Part shown: positions 59,109 to 64,000 of the stretch, one piece after another | How positions within the stretch are numbered: position 1 is the stretch's first letter | How the letters are laid out: each line of letters opens with the position of its first letter | Source: Ampullaceana balthica | Lineage: Eukaryota > Mollusca > Gastropoda > Lymnaeidae | Length of the DNA stretch: 64,000 bases | Direction of reading: 5' to 3' | Assembly (NCBI GenBank): GCA_944989445.1 | Contig: CALYLW010001378.1 | Location: forward strand, 53,501 to 117,500 | Translations under genes and position numbers: made by a program | Notes under the pieces: generated by a model | What the model was told of the DNA's origin: nothing | Databases searched by the model: none | What the model saw: only the letters and a program-made list of their open reading frames with translations

Positions 59109-59800
59109 CTGATAACTCACTCACACATATACACTCTACAACTCACTCACACATATACACTCTACAACTTACTCACACATATACACTCTATAACTCACTC
59201 ACACATATACACTCTATAACTCACTCACACATATACACCTACAACTCACTCACACACATACACTCTACAACTCACTCACACATATACACTCTACAACTCA
59301 ATCACACATATACACTCTACAACTCACTCACACATATACACTCTAGAACTCACTCACACATATACACTCTACAACTCACTCACACATATAGACTCTACAA
59401 CTCACTCACACATATACACTCTACAACTCACTCACACATGTACACTCTACAACTCACTCACACATATACACTCTACAACTCACTCACACATATAGACTCT
59501 ACAACTCACTGAAACATATACACTCTATAACTCACTCACACATATACACTCTACAACTCACTCACACATATACACTCTACAACTCACTCACACACATAAA
59601 CTCTACAACTCACTCACACACATACACTCTACAACTCACTCACACATATACACTCTACAACTCACTCACACATATACACTCTACAACTCACTCACACATA
59701 TACACTCTACAACTCACTCACACATATACACTCTACAAATCACTCACACATATACACTCTACAAATCACTCACACATATACACTGTATCATTCGCTTACA
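59109..59800. repeat. 26-bp minisatellite, ~27 copies
   Basis: The unit is AACTCACTCACACATATACA CTCTAC. Variants include CACACACATACA, CATATAGACT and CTATAACTC. Confidence 0.95.
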
Positions 59801-60305
59801 TATATACACTGTATAAGTGCCTGCTGGTTTTCCCCACTCTCCCACACACTCACACATATACACTACAACTCACTCACACATATACACTCTACAACTCACT
59901 CACACATATACACTCTATAACTCACTCACACATATACACTCTATAACTCACTCACACATATACACTGTATCACTCGCTTACATATATACACTGTATTAGT
60001 GCCTGTTGGTTTGCCTCACTCTCCCACGCCCACACACTCACACATATACACTCTACAACTCACTCTCACATATACACTGTATCACTCGCTTACATATATA
60101 CACTGTATTAGTGCCTGTTGGTTTTCCCCACTCTCCCACACACACACACATATACACTGTATTAGTGCCTGCTGGTTTGCCCCAGTCTCCCACACACACA
60201 TATATACACTGTATTAGTGCCTGCTGGTTTGCCTCACTCTCCCACACACACATATATACACTGTGTTAGTGCCTGCTGGTTTGCCCCACTCTCCCACACA
60301 CACAC
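59801..60305. repeat. Composite tandem repeat mixing the 26-bp unit with a GTGCCTGCTGG unit
   Basis: TATACACTGTATTAGTGCCT, then GCTGGTTTGCCCCACTCTCC CACACAC, occurs six times (about 59808, 59992, 60108, 60162, 60212 and 60265). The first copies are separated by blocks of 26-bp units, and the last four are spaced only about 50 bp apart. Confidence 0.88.
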
Positions 60306-60956
60306 ACAACCCTATCACACACGACCAACATTTTATCATGTACTAATTTGGCTTATTTAACCTAACGTAACTTTAGACATTTCAGAAACCGGTAACGAAA
60401 CAAAAAATATTTTGTTTACCTTATTTAGTCAAACCTGTCAAGTATTCTGACTGGTTCGCCACCACCCCCCCCCCACCCCCTACACCCACACTTTTTGTTC
60501 CGATGTCGTTTTTGGCGGGAACAAGGGCAAATATTCGTTGGTAGAACGTCCCCTGGGGAGGTAACTTTTGTCTGGCTTCCACTTCCTTGCACATGTGCCG
60601 AGGAAACTCAATATCTCCCCAAGTCCCAAACTATGTCTTATGATTTAAGGGGGAGTAATCGCCTGTGACCAGTGTCTCGCCTTCAGACGCAATTACCTCC
60701 CGTAACGTGGTCACATAGCTGCGAAACGGCATGTTCAAAGTCCAAAAAGTAAAGTTCTCAAATTTAATTTTTTTCAATTAAACTATAACAGAAAGATAAT
60801 TGAAACACTTGTACTCACGCAACGCTATTGGTTTGTAGTGTCAATGGGGTAAGCTCTACTCATTACGCTATTGTGGTTATTTTTATTTATTTTGAGTACA
60901 TAACATTTTACAATTACATTGGGGGGAGGGGGGCAACACATGTTACCATCACATTG
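60306..60956. other. Low-copy region, no gene recognised
   Basis: It includes C runs near 60460-60480 and a G-rich stretch near 60920. Nothing else is recognised. Confidence 0.45.
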
Positions 60957-61160
60957 TGGCTTCTTTTTCTATACGCCTTTTAGTTCATGAACCACCTTGG
61001 CTAACCGGTGGCGTCTGTTTCTATACGACCTTTAGTTCATGAACCACCTTGGCTAACCAGTGGCTTCTGTTTCTATACGACCTTTGGTTCATAAACCACC
61101 TTGGCTAAACTGTTGCTTTCGTTTCTATACGACCTTTAGTTCATGAACCACCTTAGGACA
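60957..61160. repeat. 52-bp tandem repeat, 4 copies
   Basis: CTATACGACCTTTAGTTCAT followed by GAACCACCTTGGCTAACC starts at 60969, 61021, 61073 and 61125. The copies differ at a few positions. Confidence 0.93.
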
Positions 61161-61175
61161 AAACCAGCTGCCACA

Positions 61176-61554
61176 GTATATAAAGTAAAGTAATGGGGTG
61201 GGGTGAGACAGTACACAGTACATAAAGTAAAGTAATGGGGGGTGAGACAGTACACAGTACATAAAGTAAAGTAATGGGGGGGGTGAGACAGTACACAGTA
61301 CATAAAGTAAAGTAATGGGGTGGGGTGAGACAGTACACAGTACATAAAGTAAAGTAATGGGGTGGGGTGAGACAGTACACAGTACATAAAGTAAAGTAAT
61401 GGGGTGGGGTGAGACAGTACACAGTACATAAAGTAAAGTAATGGGGGGTGAGACAGTACACAGTACATAAAGTAAAGTAATGGGGTGGGGTGAGACAGTA
61501 CACAGTACATAAAGTAAAGTAATGGGGTGGGGTGAGACAGTACACAGTACATAA
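61176..61554. repeat. ~41-bp minisatellite, 9 copies
   Basis: The unit is GAGACAGTACACAGTACATA AAGTAAAGTAAT followed by GGGGTGGGGT, GGGGGGT or GGGGGGGT. Indels confined to the G/T tract shift the frame between copies; three minus-strand frames are open for 130-155 codons as a result. Confidence 0.95.
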
Positions 61555-61842
61555 CTAGCATGTTGAGAATGGTTCTCGTTGAACAATAGCAAAGTCCTTT
61601 AGCGAGATGTTTACTTCATTTGATTGTTGAACTGTGAAGACCCGTTTAATCATTGCTTTGTCATTTAGATCGTTTTTTGCCCCTTTCCTATTTCGAACTT
61701 ACTGTTATATTTTACTTTAAAAAATTCGAAAATAATTTTGTCACTATAATTATTTTATAAATAAAAAAATTTATTTGAAATTGTTGTGTTGATGTTTAGT
61801 TTGTATGAGTTCCTATTAGATGTACCGATAGACAGATTAACT
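61555..61842. other. AT-rich spacer
   Basis: No gene is seen. Confidence 0.45.
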
Positions 61843-62295
61843 GTATGAAGACTACGAGAACACCAATGTCTATGAAGACTACGAGAACACCAATGTCTAT
61901 GAAGACTACGAGAACACCAATGTCTATGAAGACTATGAGAACACCAATGTCTATGAAGACTACGAGAACACCAATGTCTATGAAGACTACGAGAACACCA
62001 ATGTCTATGAAGACTACGAGAACACCAATGTCTATGAAGACTACGAGAACACCAATGTCTATGAAGACTACGAGAACACCAATGTCTATGAAGACTACGA
62101 GAACACCAATGTCTATGAAGACTATGAGAACACCAATGTCTATGAAGACTATGAGAACACCAATGTCTATGAAGACTACGAGAACACCAATGTCTATGAA
62201 GACTATGAGAACACCAATGTCTATGAAGACTACGAGAACACCAATGTCTATGAAGACTACGAGAACACCAATGTCTATGAAGACCATGAGAATAT
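61843..62295. repeat. 27-bp minisatellite, ~17 copies
   Basis: The unit is TATGAAGACTACGAGAACAC CAATGTC. The only frequent variant is ACTATGAG for ACTACGAG. The period of 27 leaves 9-residue-repeat frames open on both strands (150 and 186 codons). Confidence 0.95.
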
Positions 62296-62533
62296 AAATT
62301 CCTTTAAGCCGGGTGCCTAAGACACTTCGGTGGATTTTCGTGAACAACGTAGACAAATCATATAATCATACACGCGGTACTAGCATGTGACAAAAAACAA
62401 ATGAACCGATGAAATGTTACATTCATGTTGACGCATAAGACATTAATGGAGTTAAGATATTTTTAAGTTTTGACTCATTAATATATTAATTAATATCTAT
62501 GATCAATATATTTCTAGTCCTTTAGATACAAAC

Positions 62534-62813
62534 TGTAATAGATCTTATGGCTAGTCAAGAGACAAGTCTTTAACACACTGTGGTCTGGTTAACAACTGTC
62601 TTTAATCACTATATACAATTCACTGTGATCAACTGTACAATCAACTACCTAAGCAGCTCGTATGCAATCAATCTCGGTTACCTCTTGAACCATACATTTA
62701 TAGGCAGCTATTCTCCCAGTCATTGACCAGCACGCTTACAGTTCACCTCACAAACCACGTGTTTCATACTAGGTCAAGTCATTGCATTCTCATCCAATGT
62801 AAACACAACAACA
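62534..62813 (-). mobile_element. Possible solo LTR (minus strand), ~280 bp
   Basis: On the minus strand it begins TGTTGTTGTGTTTACATTGG and ends AAGATCTATTACA. A TATAAA lies at about 62702-62697, ATTAAA at 62606-62601, and TTAAAGACTTG near 62575. The distance from poly(A) signal to end (about 72 bp) matches the LTRs at 6676 and 43388. The end also resembles that of the first LTR when read on the plus strand (TGTAATAGATCTTATGGCTAG against TGTCAGGTCTCATAGTATAGC). No target duplication or strong purine tract is visible. It has no internal array. Confidence 0.35.
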
Positions 62814-63304
62814 CGTCTCTCACACAAACGTAGTATTTGTATTCAAACACTGGACAATGGCTTACATCGTTTACTCTACTTTAATTAACGAACTATTTCT
62901 TATTTAAAATATTTTATCCCTCTATTGCGTCATAAGTTAACCATTGAAAGCCAAACAATTTGCCGGATAGAGTTGACCTAAAAATAGAAACTCTTTCATT
63001 CTTGATCTGTTCCCACCTCCGGAGCGCAAGAGCTCATCTGCATACGGAAGACAATCCAACATTTCCCCAGGAAGCCAATTAATGGCCCTGCCTTTGAGGC
63101 CAGCTCTCAGGTGGCCTAGGCCCAACATGGCCAATTAGGGGACGAGGTGATGGCTCCTCAACAAGCGATGCTCGCACCAGGCCGACACTTCTGCTCCATG
63201 TTTATTTGGGACAAGTTGACCCTTGGGCAAAATTTAGCGGACTTTTTTTTTCTTTTCTCCAATTGTTTCGGAGTGTGAGTTTATATGACCTCTACAAAAA
63301 TGCG
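62814..63304. other. Low-copy region, no gene recognised
   Basis: A 65-codon minus-strand frame (62937-63134) has no recognisable domain. GC content is somewhat higher between 63000 and 63220. Confidence 0.45.
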
Positions 63305-64000
63305 TTGGTTATTGAGTTGTGTAATGGAGCCTCTCTCGTTGTTGGTTATTGAGTTGTGTAATGGAGCCTCTCTCGTTGTTGGTTATTGGGTTGTGTAATG
63401 GAGCCTCTCTCGTTGTTGGTTATTGAGTTGTGTAATGGAGCCTCTCTCGTTGTTGGTTATTGAGTTGTGTAATGGAGCTTCTCTCGTTGTTGGTTATTGG
63501 GTTGTGTAATGGAGCCTCTCTCGTTGTTGGTTATTGAGTTGTGTAATGGAGCCTCTCTCGTTGTTGGTTATTGAGTTGTGTAATGGAGCCTCTCTCGTTG
63601 TTGGTTATTGGGTTGTGTAATGGAGCCTCTCTCGTTGTTGGTTATTGAGTTGTGTAATGGAGCCTCTCTCGTTGTTGGTTATTGAGTTGTGTAATGGAGC
63701 CTCTCTCGTTGTTGGTTATTGGGTTGTGTAATGGAGCCTCTCTCGTTGTTGGTTATTGAGTTGTGTAATGGAGCCTCTCTCGTTGTTGGTTATTGAGTTG
63801 TGTAATGGAGCCTCTCTCGTTGTTGGTTATTGGGTTGTGTAATGGAGCCTCTCTCGTTGTTGGTTATTGGGTTGTGTAATGGAGCCTCTCTCGTTGTTGG
63901 TTATTGAGTTGTGTAATGGAGCCTCTCTCGTTGTTGGTTATTGAGTTGTGTAATGGAGCATCTCTCGTTGTTGGTTATTGGGTTGTGTAATGGAGCCTCT
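63305..64000. repeat. 37-bp minisatellite with 111-bp higher-order repeat
   Basis: The unit is TTGGTTATTGAGTTGTGTAA then TGGAGCCTCTCTCGTTG. About 19 copies are visible and the array continues past the window. The variable base in TTATTG(A/G)GTTG runs A-A-G five times, then one extra G, then A-A-G, so the true repeating block is mostly three units (111 bp). Confidence 0.96.

Overview
The window looks like gene-poor, AT-rich DNA from an invertebrate animal, and nothing in it looks bacterial. I found no intact host gene, no canonical tRNA or rRNA gene and no CRISPR array. Evidence for an animal genome is the mix of parasites: hAT DNA transposons with 8-bp target-site duplications (TSDs), LINE fragments with short microsatellite tails, a tRNA-derived SINE, MITE-like inverted-repeat units and LTR-like sequences. 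A mollusc, perhaps a gastropod, is a plausible guess from the style of the repeats; this is inference only. By my count about 36-37 kb (roughly 57%) is tandem repeat in about 30 families with unit lengths from 5 to 69 bp. All long open frames are by-products of arrays that lack stop codons or have a period divisible by three.

Layout. 1-2.5 kb: three minisatellites (38, 16, 34 bp). 2.7-6.7 kb: a solo LINE tail, then a large 23-bp/26-bp array. 6.7-23.0 kb: a probable minus-strand LTR swollen by a 14-kb array of about 400 near-identical 35-bp units and by a hAT element (21041-22901) that itself carries a second hAT MITE. 23-31.5 kb: further arrays (45, 26, 46, 37, 31, 15, 69, 21 bp) and a small hAT element. 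31.9-34.6 kb: a tandem, partly inverted array of ~400-500 bp units with terminal inverted repeats. 34.8-35.6 kb: a hAT element with a perfect TSD. 36.1-37.6 kb: a 45-bp array split by a 5'-truncated LINE. 38.1-38.6 kb: a minus-strand LINE remnant. 39.3-43.4 kb: CACTA/CACTAC microsatellite and several minisatellites. 43.4-47.5 kb: a second probable minus-strand LTR holding a 33-bp array, a ~30-bp array that repeats a TATA box, and a 2.3-kb inverted-repeat transposon which in turn holds a SINE and a hAT MITE. 47.6-48.7 kb: more of the inverted-repeat units. 50.2-55.4 kb: a 5.2-kb purine-rich 21-bp array. 55.4-59.1 kb: hAT fragments, including a broken ZMYM1-like hAT transposase gene. 59.1-64 kb: further arrays and a third LTR-like sequence; the last array (37 bp) shows a clear three-unit higher-order pattern and runs off the window.

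How the parts relate. Several insertions can be ordered by nesting: array first, then LTR, then DNA transposon, then SINE or MITE. The strongest unusual signals are tandem amplification inside LTRs (one amplifying the TATA box), transposon-like units arranged head to tail, and one older array apparently split by the first LTR element. No multi-gene system is encoded here.
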